Below, piece by piece: positions 24,937 through 33,916 of a stretch of 64,000 bases of DNA. The DNA lies in NCBI GenBank assembly GCA_017304475.1, contig JAFKKV010000012.1, forward strand, positions 62,001 through 126,000, read 5' to 3'. A program made the translations under genes and the position numbers. The stretch is from Hyphomicrobiales bacterium (GTDB lineage Bacteria > Pseudomonadota > Alphaproteobacteria > Rhizobiales > Phreatobacteraceae). The notes beneath the pieces were generated by a model. The model was not told where the DNA came from. It worked only from the letters and a program-made list of their open reading frames with translations, and searched no databases. The stretch's first letter is position 1. Every line of letters starts with the position of its first letter.

Positions 24937-26034
24937 ATGCGTCACCGCGTTCTCTCCCTTCTCACCGTTTCGCTGCTGGGCCTGGGGCTCGCGGCCTGCA
25001 ATGACGGCAATGCCAAGACCGAGACGCGCGCCGGCGAGGGCGATGCCCGCGCCGTCGTGGTCGAGACCGTGCGGTTCCAGCCGCGCACCAGCGAGCGCAG
25101 CTTCGTCGGCAGTGTCCGTCCGCGCATCGAAAGCGATCTCGGTTTCCGCGTCTCCGGCAAGATCGCCGAGCGCCTAGTCCAGCAGGGCGAGCGGATCAGC
25201 CGCGGCCAGCCGCTGGCCCGGCTCGACGCCGCCGATCTCGCGCTGCAGAAGCAGCAGGCCGAAGCCGAACTGGCGGCGGCCGAAATCAATCTCAACGCCA
25301 GCGAAGCCCAGGACAAGCGTTCGCTCGACCTGAGGCGCGCCGGCTGGGCGACCCAGGCGACCGTCGACCAGCAGATCGCCCGCACCGCCGACCTGCGCGG
25401 CCGGCTCGATCGCGCCAAGCGGGCGCTGGACCTGGCGGTCAACCAGCTCACCTATGCGACCCTCATCTCCGACGTCGACGGCCTGGTCACCGCGACGCTG
25501 GCCGAGCCCGGCCAGGTCGTGGCCTCGGGCACGCCGGTGGTCCGGGTGGCGCGAGCCGGCGAGCGCGAGGCTGTCGTCGCGGTGCCGGAGGCGCTGATCG
25601 AGCGCGTGCGCACTGGTCAGGCGACGGTTTCGCTCTGGTCGAATGCCGGCAAGCGTTACGGCGCCAAGCTGCGTGAATTCGCCGCTTCCGCCGATCCGGC
25701 CACGCGGACCTTCCAGGCCCGCTTCACCATTCAAGATGCCGATGATGGCGTCGTCATAGGTATGACGGCGACCGTCACGGTCGGCGAGCCCGCGTCCGCC
25801 CGCGTGGCTCGCCTCCCTATCTCCGCGCTCTATTCGGAAGGGCGCGGCGCGTCGGTCTTCGTGGTCGATCCGGCCACCGGAGGACTGACGCTGAAGCCGG
25901 TCACCGTCGAGGGCTATGACGGCCGCGACGTGCTGATCGCCGGCGGCGTGGCCGATGGCGAGAAGGTTGTCGCGCTCGGCGTGCACAAGCTCGATGCCGG
26001 CCAGCGCGTGCGGGTGGTCGAGACCCGCAACTGA
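24937..26034 (+). CDS. RND efflux transporter periplasmic adaptor (membrane fusion protein), lipoprotein
   Basis: A 365-residue HlyD/AcrA-type adaptor. The signal RHRVLSLLTVSLLGLGLAAC ends in the lipobox LAAC, so the mature protein is anchored by its Cys near residue 21. The barrel-sandwich hybrid (SDLGFRVSGKIAERLVQQGE) flanks a coiled-coil hairpin of about 100 residues with KQQAEAELAAAEINLNASEA. VDGLVTATLAEPGQVVASGT closes the lipoyl half, and the beta-barrel follows. It links the inner-membrane pump to an outer-membrane channel, for which no gene is present here. Confidence 0.92.
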   Translation: MRHRVLSLLTVSLLGLGLAACNDGNAKTETRAGEGDARAVVVETVRFQPRTSERSFVGSVRPRIESDLGFRVSGKIAERLVQQGERISRGQPLARLDAADLALQKQQAEAELAAAEINLNASEAQDKRSLDLRRAGWATQATVDQQIARTADLRGRLDRAKRALDLAVNQLTYATLISDVDGLVTATLAEPGQVVASGTPVVRVARAGEREAVVAVPEALIERVRTGQATVSLWSNAGKRYGAKLREFAASADPATRTFQARFTIQDADDGVVIGMTATVTVGEPASARVARLPISALYSEGRGASVFVVDPATGGLTLKPVTVEGYDGRDVLIAGGVADGEKVVALGVHKLDAGQRVRVVETRN

Positions 26035-26108
26035 GAGGGCCGGACGGCCCCCGTCAGAGCATCAGTCGCAAGTTCCAGTCAGCGCCCGAGTTTCGCGGGA
26101 GAGGCCCC

Positions 26109-29100
26109 ATGTCCGCCGCACACGACGCCCATGATCCGTCCCTGACCCGGAACAACTGGTCGCATTGGGCGGTGACCCATCCGGCGCTGGTCCTGTTCAT
26201 GATCCTGGCGCTGGTCGCCGGCGGGGCCTTTTCCTATTTCCGGCTCGGCCGCGCCGAAGACCCGTCCTTCACCATCAAAGTCGCCGTCATCACCGCCGTC
26301 TGGCCGGGCGCCACGGCGCGCGAGATGCAGGACCAGGTCGCCGAGCGGATCGAGAAGAAGCTGCAGGAACTGCCCTGGTTCGAGCGGGTGCAGACCTATA
26401 CCAAGCCCGGCTTCACCGCGATGCAGCTGGTGTTCCGCGACAATACGCCTGCGCGCGACGTGCCGACCCTGTTCTACCAGACCCGCAAGAAGCTCGACGA
26501 CCTGCGCGGCGAGCTGCCGGCCGGCCTGATCGGCCCGAACGTCAACGACGAATATGGCGACGTCGATTCGGTGCTCTACACGCTGACCGGCGACGGCGCG
26601 AACTATGCCGAACTGAAGCGCATCGCCGAGCGGCTGAAGAGCCGGCTGCTGCGCGTGCCCAATGTCACCAAGGTGAACCTCTACGGCGCCCAGGACGAGC
26701 GCATCTTCGTCGAGTTCAGCCATGCCAAGCTGGCCACCCTCGGCGTCCCCGCCTCGGCCATTTTCGAAAGCCTGCAGCGGCAGAACGCCGTGGTGCCGGC
26801 GGGCACCATCGACACCGGCTCGGTGCGTGTACCGCTGCGCGTCACCGGTGCGCTCGACGGCGTCGCGGCGGTGGCGGCGACACCGGTCGAGGTCAATGGC
26901 CGGATCTTCCGGCTCGGCGACATCGCGACCATCACCCGCGGCTTCGTCGATCCGCCGACCTTCCTGATCCGGCAGGAGGGCCAGCAGGCTCTGCTGGTCG
27001 GCGTGGTCATGCAGAAGGGCGCCAATATCACGACGCTCGGCGAGGAGCTCGCCAAGGCCCGCGACGAATTCCGCCGTGATATTCCCGTCGGCATCGAGCT
27101 CGGCCAGATCGCCGATCAGCCCAAGGTGGTCGAGCACGCGATCTCGGAATTCGCCCGCTCCTTCCTCGAGGCGCTGGCGATCGTGCTCTTCGTCAGCTTC
27201 GTGTCGCTGGGCTGGCGCACCGGCATCGTGGTGGCGCTGTCCGTGCCGCTGGTGCTCACCGTGGTGTTCATCGCCATGTTCGCGCTCGGCATCGACCTTC
27301 ACCGCATCTCGCTCGGCGCGCTGATCATCGCGCTCGGCCTCCTGGTCGACGATGCGATCATCGCGGTCGAGATGATGGTGGTGAAGATGGAGCAGGGCTG
27401 GGACCGCCTGTCGGCGGCCGGCTATGCCTGGACCTCGACCGCCTTTCCGATGCTGACCGGCACTCTGGTGACGGCCATCGGCTTCCTGCCGGTCGGCCTC
27501 GCCAATTCGTCGGTCGGCGAATATGCCGGCGGCATCTTCTGGGTGGTCGGCCTGGCGCTGATCGTCTCCTGGTTCGTCGCGGTGATCTTCACGCCCTATC
27601 TCGGCGCCAAGCTCCTGCCCGATTTCCACAAGCTGGAGCAGCGCAAATATGAGCGCGCGGTCGCCCGCGCCGCCAAGCGCGGCAAGCCGGCGCCGCCGCG
27701 GCCGGATCATTCCGACCCGCACGCGATCTACGACACCCGCATGTACCGGATCCTGCGCCGCGCGGTCGGCTGGTCGGTCGACCACAAGTTCTTCGTGGTG
27801 GCCAGCACGCTGGTGGTGTTCGTCGCCTCGGTGGTCGCCTTCGGCCGCATCCAGCAGCAATTCTTCCCGATCTCCGAGCGGCCCGAACTGTTCTTCGAAA
27901 TGCGCATGCCGCAGGGCACCGCCATCACAGCGTCGCTGGAGACCGCCAAGCGCGCCGAGGCCATGCTCAAGGGCGATCGCGATATCGAGACCTATACGAC
28001 CTATGTCGGCCAGGGCTCGCCGCGCTTCTGGCTCGGCCTCAATCCGCAGCTGCCGGATGAATCCTTCGCCCAGATCGTCATCATCTCCAAGGACCTGGAA
28101 GCCCGCGAGCGCATCAAGGCGCGGCTCGAGGCCGAGGTCGCCAGCGGCAAGCTGTCGGAGGCGCGGGTGCGCGTCGACCGCTTCAATTTCGGCCCGCCGG
28201 TCGGTTTCCCCGTGCAGTTCCGGGTGATCGGCACCGAACCGCAGGCGGTGCGCGACGTGGCCATCAAGGTGCGCGAGGTGATGCGTGCCAATCCCAATAC
28301 CCGCGATGCCCATCTCGACTGGAACGAGCAGTCGCCCTCGGTGAAGCTGGTGGTCGACCAGGACCGCGCCCGCTCGCTCGGCCTCAATGTCCAGGACGTG
28401 GCGCAGACACTGCAGACGCTTTTGTCCGGCGTCACGGTCACCAGCGTGCGCGACCGCACCGAGCGCGTCGACATCGTGGCGCGTGCGGTTGGGCCGGAGC
28501 GCGTCGATCTCGGCCGCATCGGCGATCTCACCATCATCGCCCGCGGCGGCGTGCCGGTGCCGCTCGCCCAGGTCGCCCGCATCGAATTCGAGCAGGAAGA
28601 CCCGATCCTGTGGCGGCGCAACCGCGACCTGACCATGACGGTGCGCTCCGACGTGCGCGACGGCATTCAGCCGCCCGTCGTCAGCGCCCAGGTGCAGGCC
28701 GCACTGAAGGAGGTGATCGCCTCATTGCCGGTCGGCATGCGCATCGAGCAGGGCGGCGCGGTCGAGGAATCGGCCAAGGCCAACAGCTCGATCTTCATCC
28801 TGTTCCCCGTCATGCTGCTCGCCATGCTGAGCGTGCTGATGCTGCAGCTGCAGTCGTTCTCGCGGCTGTTCCTGGTGTTCTCGACCGCGCCGCTCGGCCT
28901 GGTCGGCGCGTCCTTCGGGCTGAACATCACCGGCGCGCCCTTCGGCTTCGTGGCGCTGCTCGGCCTCATCGCGCTCGCCGGCATGATCATGCGCAACACG
29001 GTCATCCTGGTGCAGCAGATCGACGAGGACCAGGCCAATGGCTATTCGCTGCACGACGCGATCATCGAGGCGACGGTGCGCCGTTCCCGTCCGGTGGTGC

Positions 29101-29330
29101 TGACCGCGCTCGCCGCGATCCTCGCCATGATCCCGCTGGCGCGCTCGCTGTTCTTCGGGCCGATGGCGATCACCATTGCCGGCGGCCTGTTCGGCGCGAC
29201 GATCCTGACGCTGTTGTTCCTGCCGGCGCTCTATGCGGTCTGGTTCCGGGTCAAGCCGGCGCACAAGCAGGAAACCTCCGCCGCGCCGGCGCCCATCGAG
29301 CAGCTGCAGCTGCCGATGGCGGCCGAGTGA
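26109..29330 (+). CDS. RND efflux pump inner-membrane subunit (AcrB/HAE family)
   Basis: A 1073-residue pump of normal family length. The first membrane helix (PALVLFMILALVAGGAFSYF) is preceded by a polar N-terminus of about 30 residues. LGLLVDDAIIAVEMMV in the fourth helix carries the adjacent aspartates of the proton relay, and FGFVALLGLIALAGMIMRNT lies in the second half. Two large periplasmic loops are present. The relatives that share FRLGRAEDPSFTIKVA are proteobacterial HAE-type multidrug or solvent pumps. It is 74 bases after the adaptor gene; substrates are unknown. Confidence 0.93.
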   Translation: MSAAHDAHDPSLTRNNWSHWAVTHPALVLFMILALVAGGAFSYFRLGRAEDPSFTIKVAVITAVWPGATAREMQDQVAERIEKKLQELPWFERVQTYTKPGFTAMQLVFRDNTPARDVPTLFYQTRKKLDDLRGELPAGLIGPNVNDEYGDVDSVLYTLTGDGANYAELKRIAERLKSRLLRVPNVTKVNLYGAQDERIFVEFSHAKLATLGVPASAIFESLQRQNAVVPAGTIDTGSVRVPLRVTGALDGVAAVAATPVEVNGRIFRLGDIATITRGFVDPPTFLIRQEGQQALLVGVVMQKGANITTLGEELAKARDEFRRDIPVGIELGQIADQPKVVEHAISEFARSFLEALAIVLFVSFVSLGWRTGIVVALSVPLVLTVVFIAMFALGIDLHRISLGALIIALGLLVDDAIIAVEMMVVKMEQGWDRLSAAGYAWTSTAFPMLTGTLVTAIGFLPVGLANSSVGEYAGGIFWVVGLALIVSWFVAVIFTPYLGAKLLPDFHKLEQRKYERAVARAAKRGKPAPPRPDHSDPHAIYDTRMYRILRRAVGWSVDHKFFVVASTLVVFVASVVAFGRIQQQFFPISERPELFFEMRMPQGTAITASLETAKRAEAMLKGDRDIETYTTYVGQGSPRFWLGLNPQLPDESFAQIVIISKDLEARERIKARLEAEVASGKLSEARVRVDRFNFGPPVGFPVQFRVIGTEPQAVRDVAIKVREVMRANPNTRDAHLDWNEQSPSVKLVVDQDRARSLGLNVQDVAQTLQTLLSGVTVTSVRDRTERVDIVARAVGPERVDLGRIGDLTIIARGGVPVPLAQVARIEFEQEDPILWRRNRDLTMTVRSDVRDGIQPPVVSAQVQAALKEVIASLPVGMRIEQGGAVEESAKANSSIFILFPVMLLAMLSVLMLQLQSFSRLFLVFSTAPLGLVGASFGLNITGAPFGFVALLGLIALAGMIMRNTVILVQQIDEDQANGYSLHDAIIEATVRRSRPVVLTALAAILAMIPLARSLFFGPMAITIAGGLFGATILTLLFLPALYAVWFRVKPAHKQETSAAPAPIEQLQLPMAAE

Positions 29331-29333
29331 GCC

Positions 29334-29365
29334 CTGATCTTCGCGCCTCAGGGCGCGAAGATCAG
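29334..29365. terminator. Shared hairpin terminator between convergent pump and antiporter genes
   Basis: CTGATCTTCGCGCC (29334-29347) and GGCGCGAAGATCAG (29352-29365) form a perfect 14-bp stem with a four-base loop. It starts four bases after the RND pump stop. Its loop and right arm are at the same time the stop codon and last codons (LIFAP-stop) of the antiporter gene on the other strand. No T-run follows on either strand. It is the natural end point for both transcripts. Confidence 0.75.
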
Positions 29366-30448
29366 GAAGACATAGGTGGCGAACAGCACCAGGTGCACCA
29401 CGCCCGGCAGGATGTTGGTGCGGCCGCCGCCGAAGGTGACCAGGCTGACGCCGAAGGTCAGGATCAGCACCACCATGTCGCGGTTGTCGAGGCCGAGGCC
29501 GATCGGCTGGTTGAGCACGATGGCGACCAGGCAGACCGCGGGAATGGTCAGGCCGATGGTCGCAAGCGACGAGCCGAGCGCCAGGTTGAGGCTCTTCTGC
29601 AGCTCGTTGCGCTTGGCCGAGCGAACGGCGGCGATGCTCTCCGGCAGCAGCACGAGCAGCGCGACCAGCAGGCCGATGGCGCCGATCGGCGCGCCGACGA
29701 AGTTGACGGCGATCTTGACCGATGCGGCGAAATGCTTGGCGAGCAGCACCACGCCGACCAGTGCCAGCGTCAGCAGCGCCACGCTCTGGGCCACCGCGCG
29801 ATTGTCGGGCACATGGGCATGTTCGTCGGGCGTGGAAACACCGGAATCCGACAGGAAATAGTCGCGGTGGCGGACGGTCTGGACATAGAGAAACACGCCA
29901 TAGAGCACCAGCGTCGCGACGCCGACATAGACCAGCTGGGAGACGTTGAAGAACGGCCCAGGCACACTGGTCGTGTAATTCGGCAGGATCAGCGTCAGGG
30001 TGGCCAGCGGCATCAGCACGACCAGATAGGCGCTGGCGCCGGGCAGGCGGAAGCCCTGCTCGCCATAACGCAGGCCGCCGAGAATGATGCAGATGCCGAC
30101 GAGGCCGTTGCAGACCACCATGACCACGGCGAAGACCGTCTCGCGCGCCAGCATCGGACTGCCGTCGCCGGCCAGCATGATCGAGACGATCAGCGCCACC
30201 TCGATAATGGTGACGGCAAGGGTGAGCACCAGCGTGCCATAGGGCTCGCCGGTGCGGTGGGCGACCACGTCGGCATGATGGATGGCGGCGAAGACGGCGG
30301 CGACCAGCACCGCGAATTCGATCAGCGGCCAGGCGACGGCCGAGCCGGGAACAGCGTTGATCAGCCCGGGGGCAAAGGTGCCGATCAACGCGACGAGAAG
30401 CGCGAGAATGGGCGTGATGACGGATTTCGGGCGCCGGGCGGCGGTCAT
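29348..30448 (-). CDS. chaA: ChaA-type calcium/sodium/potassium:proton antiporter
   Basis: A 366-residue integral membrane protein of the Ca2+:cation antiporter family with about eleven hydrophobic spans. The first alpha repeat contains GEPYGTLVLTLAVTIIEVAL, and the second contains LPESIAAVRSAKRNELQKSL and NLALGSSLATIGLTIPA, the acidic family motifs for cation binding. A central acidic-histidine loop (TPDEHAHVPDN) separates the halves, as in ChaA. It exports cations under salt or alkaline stress. The gene is monocistronic and convergent with the RND pump. Confidence 0.88.
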   Translation of the reverse strand: MTAARRPKSVITPILALLVALIGTFAPGLINAVPGSAVAWPLIEFAVLVAAVFAAIHHADVVAHRTGEPYGTLVLTLAVTIIEVALIVSIMLAGDGSPMLARETVFAVVMVVCNGLVGICIILGGLRYGEQGFRLPGASAYLVVLMPLATLTLILPNYTTSVPGPFFNVSQLVYVGVATLVLYGVFLYVQTVRHRDYFLSDSGVSTPDEHAHVPDNRAVAQSVALLTLALVGVVLLAKHFAASVKIAVNFVGAPIGAIGLLVALLVLLPESIAAVRSAKRNELQKSLNLALGSSLATIGLTIPAVCLVAIVLNQPIGLGLDNRDMVVLILTFGVSLVTFGGGRTNILPGVVHLVLFATYVFLIFAP

Positions 30449-30600
30449 GCGGCTTGGTCCATTGTTCTGGGTGCTGTCGCACAGTGCGGGCTATCGCCCG
30501 CTGGTTCAACCCCCGAGCCTCCCGGGAAACGGCCATTGACCGACTTTCCCGGCGCGGCCTAGCGTCGCGATATCGCGCGCAACCAGGGAGCGGATCCCTC

Positions 30601-31170
30601 ATGGCACCAACCGATGGCAAAACGCGGACCCTGATCGGGCTGGTCGTGGCCCTGACGGCCATCTTCGGCCCGGCCGGTGCGCGCCCGGCCGACGATGTCG
30701 CCGCGGCGCGCGCCTGGGGCATTCTCGGCACCTGGCGCGTCGATTGCAGCGCGCCGCCGAGCCTGGCCAATGGCAGCCTGACCTATGCGATCCGCGGCGA
30801 GCGGCTGGTTCACCCGCGCGATTTCGGCACGGAACGCGACGAATTGCAGGTGCTGTCGGCGCGTATATTGCCGACCGGCCTGTTCGAATTCGTCATCGAA
30901 TTGCCGCGCGACGGACAGCGCCGCAGGTTCACGCTGGCCCGGGGCCATGACGGACGGATCCGGGTGATGGACAATGTGGCGGTCGGCACCCGCGACTATT
31001 CGATCCGCGATGGCGCCCTGGTCGCGACCGGCAAGCCGAGCCGCTGGCAGACCCGCTGCGAGAGCGAGGGCGTCGGCGCTTCCGTGCCGTTGCACGGGAT
31101 CTTCGCCGCGCCGTCGCGGATGACCGACGATCGCGGCGGGGCGACACCAGGACGATCGCCTCAAGGCTGA
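30601..31170 (+). CDS. Secreted hypothetical protein
   Basis: A 189-residue protein I do not recognise. The start is ATG at 30601 with AGGGA eleven bases upstream. KTRTLIGLVVALTAIFGPAG is a signal-peptide-like span with cleavage near GARPA. The mature part has WGILGTWRVDCSAPPSLANG, a beta-rich middle (LTYAIRGERLV, then ILPTGLFEFVIELPRDGQ), and a second Cys in WQTRCESEG. The two cysteines could form a periplasmic disulfide. The C-terminal 25 residues are polar and low in predicted structure. It may be a lipocalin-like stress protein, but that is speculation. Confidence 0.7.
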   Translation: MAPTDGKTRTLIGLVVALTAIFGPAGARPADDVAAARAWGILGTWRVDCSAPPSLANGSLTYAIRGERLVHPRDFGTERDELQVLSARILPTGLFEFVIELPRDGQRRRFTLARGHDGRIRVMDNVAVGTRDYSIRDGALVATGKPSRWQTRCESEGVGASVPLHGIFAAPSRMTDDRGGATPGRSPQG

Positions 31171-31219
31171 CATCGACCAGGACCCGCTTCGCTTGCCTTC
31201 CCGACAGGATGTTCCCGAC

Positions 31220-31780
31220 ATGGCCAAGCAATCCATCCCGCACCCGATCCTGGTGACGCCCCGCCTGCGTCTGCGCCAGTTTCACACCGACGACGTGGAT
31301 GCGATGCATGAATGCTTCACCGATCCCGAGGCCATGCGTTTCTGGAACCAGCCCGTCTATACGAAGCGCATCGAAACCGAGCGCACCGTGCGCAATCTCA
31401 TCGACTGCACGCCGTCCTATTATCGCTTCTGGGCCGTGGCCGATGCCGAGACCGATCGCTGTCTCGGTCTCGTCAATTATCACGACGGCCATATCCGCAG
31501 CCGGCGCGTCAGCATCGGCTATATGATCGATCCGGCCCGCCACCGGCAGGGCATCGCCACCGAGGCGGTCTCGGCCATGCTCGACTTCTGTTTCGGCGAA
31601 CTCGGCCTGCACCGGCTTCAGGCCTTCATCCATCCCGACAACAGCGCCTCGATCGCGCTGGCCGAGAAGCTCGGCTTCCGTCGCGAAGGCCTGTTGCGCG
31701 ACAACCTGCGCGTCGGCGACGTCTGGCGCGACGACCTCGTTTATGGGCTGCTCGCGAGCGACCGGCAAAGCCCGGCCTGA
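31220..31780 (+). CDS. GNAT family N-acetyltransferase, RimJ-like
   Basis: A 186-residue acetyltransferase. TPRLRLRQFHTDDVDAMHEC is the usual RimJ/RimL opening, and RHRQGIATEAVSAMLDFCFG is motif A, the acetyl-CoA pyrophosphate loop (Q/R-x-x-G-x-A). FIHPDNSASIALAEKLGFRR is motif B. I chose ATG at 31220 because it directly precedes the conserved domain. The substrate could be a ribosomal protein N-terminus, a small amine or an antibiotic. Confidence 0.88.
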   Translation: MAKQSIPHPILVTPRLRLRQFHTDDVDAMHECFTDPEAMRFWNQPVYTKRIETERTVRNLIDCTPSYYRFWAVADAETDRCLGLVNYHDGHIRSRRVSIGYMIDPARHRQGIATEAVSAMLDFCFGELGLHRLQAFIHPDNSASIALAEKLGFRREGLLRDNLRVGDVWRDDLVYGLLASDRQSPA

Positions 31781-31798
31781 CGCCGCCGCATCGCCGCC

Positions 31799-32692
31799 TC
31801 AGGCGGCCATTTCGAATTCCTGTCTGACCGCTGCGATATCGGCCAGGGTCGGCAGGCTCGTTTCATTGCCGAGATGCTGGACCGAATAGGCGGAGGCCGC
31901 GCGGGCGAAGCGGAAATGCTCGTCGAAGCCGGCGCCGGGATGGGCCAGCCAGGACGCCACATAGGCGCCGTGGAAAATATCGCCGGCGCCATTGGTGTCG
32001 ATCACCCGGGAAGCGGGGACCGCCAGTGCCGGCATGGCATGGGTGGCGGCCTTTTCGTCGATCCAGATCAGGCCGCGCTCGCCGAGCGTCACCGCGCCGA
32101 TGCGGCAGCCGCGGGCATGCAGATAGGTCAGCATTTCGCGCGGCGTCAGCTCCATCTGCTCGCAGAGCCGTTCGGCGACCACGGCGATATCGATGAATTC
32201 CAGCAGTTCATGGGTGTTCGAGCGCAGGCCGCCGCCGTCGAGCGAGGTGGCGATGCCGGCATGCCGGCAGGCCTTGGCATAGGCCAGGGCGGCGTCGGGC
32301 TGGTGGCCGTCGAGATGCAGGATGCGGCAGCCGGACAGATTGAGGTTGGGGAAGGGATGCAGATAGTCGTCGTCGCGGGCGCGCAGGATGGCGCGCTTGC
32401 CGTCATTCGGGATGACGAAGGAGAGCGACGAGCGTTTCACCGGGCGCGGATGCAGGAACACGCCATAACGGGCCGCCATATCGGAAAACATCCGGCCGAG
32501 CCAGTCATGCGCCAGCGAGGTCAGGAGATCCGGCGCGACACCGAGCTTGGCGGCGGCAAAGGCGGCGGTCACCGCATTGCCGCCGAAGGAGATGGCGTAA
32601 TCCTTGGCCACAGCCTTGTCGTCGCCCGAGGGAATGACGTCGGCGACCATGGTCACGTCGATATAGGTCTGCCCGATGAAAAGCGCTTCCAC
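31799..32692 (-). CDS. PfkB-family sugar kinase, probable 2-keto-3-deoxygluconate kinase
   Basis: A 297-residue ribokinase-fold kinase. The N-terminal substrate region is ISFGGNAVTAAFAAAKLG, and the anion-hole/catalytic motif is VIDTNGAGDIFHGAYVAS with the base Asp in GAGD. It is the last gene of the leftward uronate cluster (KdgF-like cupin, KduD and KduI upstream), so phosphorylation of 2-keto-3-deoxygluconate to KDPG is the expected step. The PfkB family is broad and specificity is inferred from the neighbours. No KDPG aldolase gene is in the window. Confidence 0.82.
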   Translation of the reverse strand: MEALFIGQTYIDVTMVADVIPSGDDKAVAKDYAISFGGNAVTAAFAAAKLGVAPDLLTSLAHDWLGRMFSDMAARYGVFLHPRPVKRSSLSFVIPNDGKRAILRARDDDYLHPFPNLNLSGCRILHLDGHQPDAALAYAKACRHAGIATSLDGGGLRSNTHELLEFIDIAVVAERLCEQMELTPREMLTYLHARGCRIGAVTLGERGLIWIDEKAATHAMPALAVPASRVIDTNGAGDIFHGAYVASWLAHPGAGFDEHFRFARAASAYSVQHLGNETSLPTLADIAAVRQEFEMAA

Positions 32693-32789
32693 GATCCCTC
32701 TCGATGCTGATTGCCAAAATCAACCGCGAGAGTGGCCGAGATGAGGCCGATGTCCAAGGCCGGGGCGCCCAAGGCTGCCTTGCGCGGCC

Positions 32790-33128
32790 TCAGCCGACGA
32801 AATCGGCGCGCATCGGCGCGAAGGTATCGACCAGTTCGCCCGCCTCCAGACAAAGCGCCGAATGCACCACATCGGTCGGCACGATGAAGCTGTCGCCGGC
32901 CTTCAGGATGCGCTTGACGCCGCCAATGGTCATTTCGAAACGGCCGCTCGCCACCAGCGTGCACTGGATATGCGGATGGTGGTGGGCAGCGCCCACCGCA
33001 CCGGTCTCGAAGACCACCCGCACCAGCATGACGGAGGCGTCGTAGCACAGGATCTTGCGCTTCACGCCGCCGCCGAGATCCTGCCACGGCACATCGCCGT
33101 CATGCAGATAGATGTCGCTGCCCGCCAT
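32790..33128 (-). CDS. kdgF: KdgF-like cupin (unsaturated uronate linearisation)
   Basis: A 112-residue single-domain cupin, the size of KdgF. The metal site HHHPHIQC followed by ASGRFEMTIGGVK and the later VPTDVVHSAL with His89 match the KdgF layout, in which a His-x-His...Gln...His set holds the metal. KdgF converts 4,5-unsaturated galacturonate or glucuronate to the linear 4-deoxy-5-keto uronate. It lies 14 bases downstream of kduD on the same strand, which strongly supports the assignment. Confidence 0.83.
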   Translation of the reverse strand: MAGSDIYLHDGDVPWQDLGGGVKRKILCYDASVMLVRVVFETGAVGAAHHHPHIQCTLVASGRFEMTIGGVKRILKAGDSFIVPTDVVHSALCLEAGELVDTFAPMRADFVG

Positions 33129-33142
33129 GTCGTCTCTCCCGG

Positions 33143-33916
33143 TCAGCGCGCCAGCCAGCCGCCGTCGACGGCGAGCACGGTGCCATGAACATAACTTGCG
33201 GCGTCGGAGGCGAGGAACACGGCGGCGCCGCCGATCTCGCTCGGGTCGCCCCATTTGCCGGCCGGAATGCGCGCCAGGATAGCGGCGTTGCGCTCCGGAT
33301 CGGCGCGCAGCGCCTGGGTGTTGTTGGTGACGAAATAGCCCGGCGCGATGGCGTTCACATTGATGCCTTTCGAGGCCCATTCGCAGGCGAGCAGGCGGGT
33401 CAGCCCGGCAAGCCCGCTTTTCGAAGCGGTATAGGAGGGAATGCGAATGCCGCCCTGGAACGACAGCATCGAGGCGATGTTGACGATCCGGCCGAGGCGG
33501 TGCTCGGCGACCATGCGGCGGGCGACCGCCTGGCTGAGAAAGAACACCGATTTCAGATTGACGTTCATCACGTCGTCCCAGTCGGCCTCGGTGAAATCGA
33601 GCGAGTCGGCGCGCCTTATGATGCCGGCATTGTTGACCAGGATATCGACCGGGCCGGCCTGGCTCGAAGCCTCGGCGACGACCGGCTCGATCACGTCGAT
33701 GGTGGCGAGATCGGCCTTGATCGCCAGGAAGCGGCGGCCGAGCGCGGTCACCGCCGTTTCCGTCTCGTCCATGGCCGAGCGTCCGACCGCGACGATGTCG
33801 GCGCCGGCGACCGCCAGCGCTATTGCGATGGCCTGGCCGAGGCCGGTATTGGCCCCGGTCACCAGGGCGCGGCGGCCTTGAAGCGAGAAATTGACCGGGT
33901 TCGTCATCGCTGTCAC
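33143..33916 (-). CDS. kduD: 2-deoxy-D-gluconate 3-dehydrogenase / 2-keto-3-deoxygluconate oxidoreductase (KduD)
   Basis: A 257-residue SDR: TGANTGLG cofactor loop, VAVGRSAMDET, DILVNNAGIIRRADSL, Ser in VNIASMLSFQGG, and Tyr/Lys in YTASKSGLAGL. NNAGIIRR and ASMLSFQGGIRIPSYTASKS are strongly characteristic of KduD. It reduces 2,5-diketo-3-deoxygluconate to 2-keto-3-deoxygluconate with NAD(P)H. I used the GTG at 33914-33916, which overlaps the kduI stop (GTGA) and has GGAG five bases upstream; ATG at 33907 is an alternative. Confidence 0.9.
   Translation of the reverse strand: MTAMTNPVNFSLQGRRALVTGANTGLGQAIAIALAVAGADIVAVGRSAMDETETAVTALGRRFLAIKADLATIDVIEPVVAEASSQAGPVDILVNNAGIIRRADSLDFTEADWDDVMNVNLKSVFFLSQAVARRMVAEHRLGRIVNIASMLSFQGGIRIPSYTASKSGLAGLTRLLACEWASKGINVNAIAPGYFVTNNTQALRADPERNAAILARIPAGKWGDPSEIGGAAVFLASDAASYVHGTVLAVDGGWLAR

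Noticed and set aside
26079..28313. Very long open frame on the minus strand opposite the RND pump gene
   Set aside because: Its codons are the GC-rich third-position shadow of the pump; the product is rich in His, Arg, Gly and Ala and lacks any domain, while the plus frame is a textbook pump.
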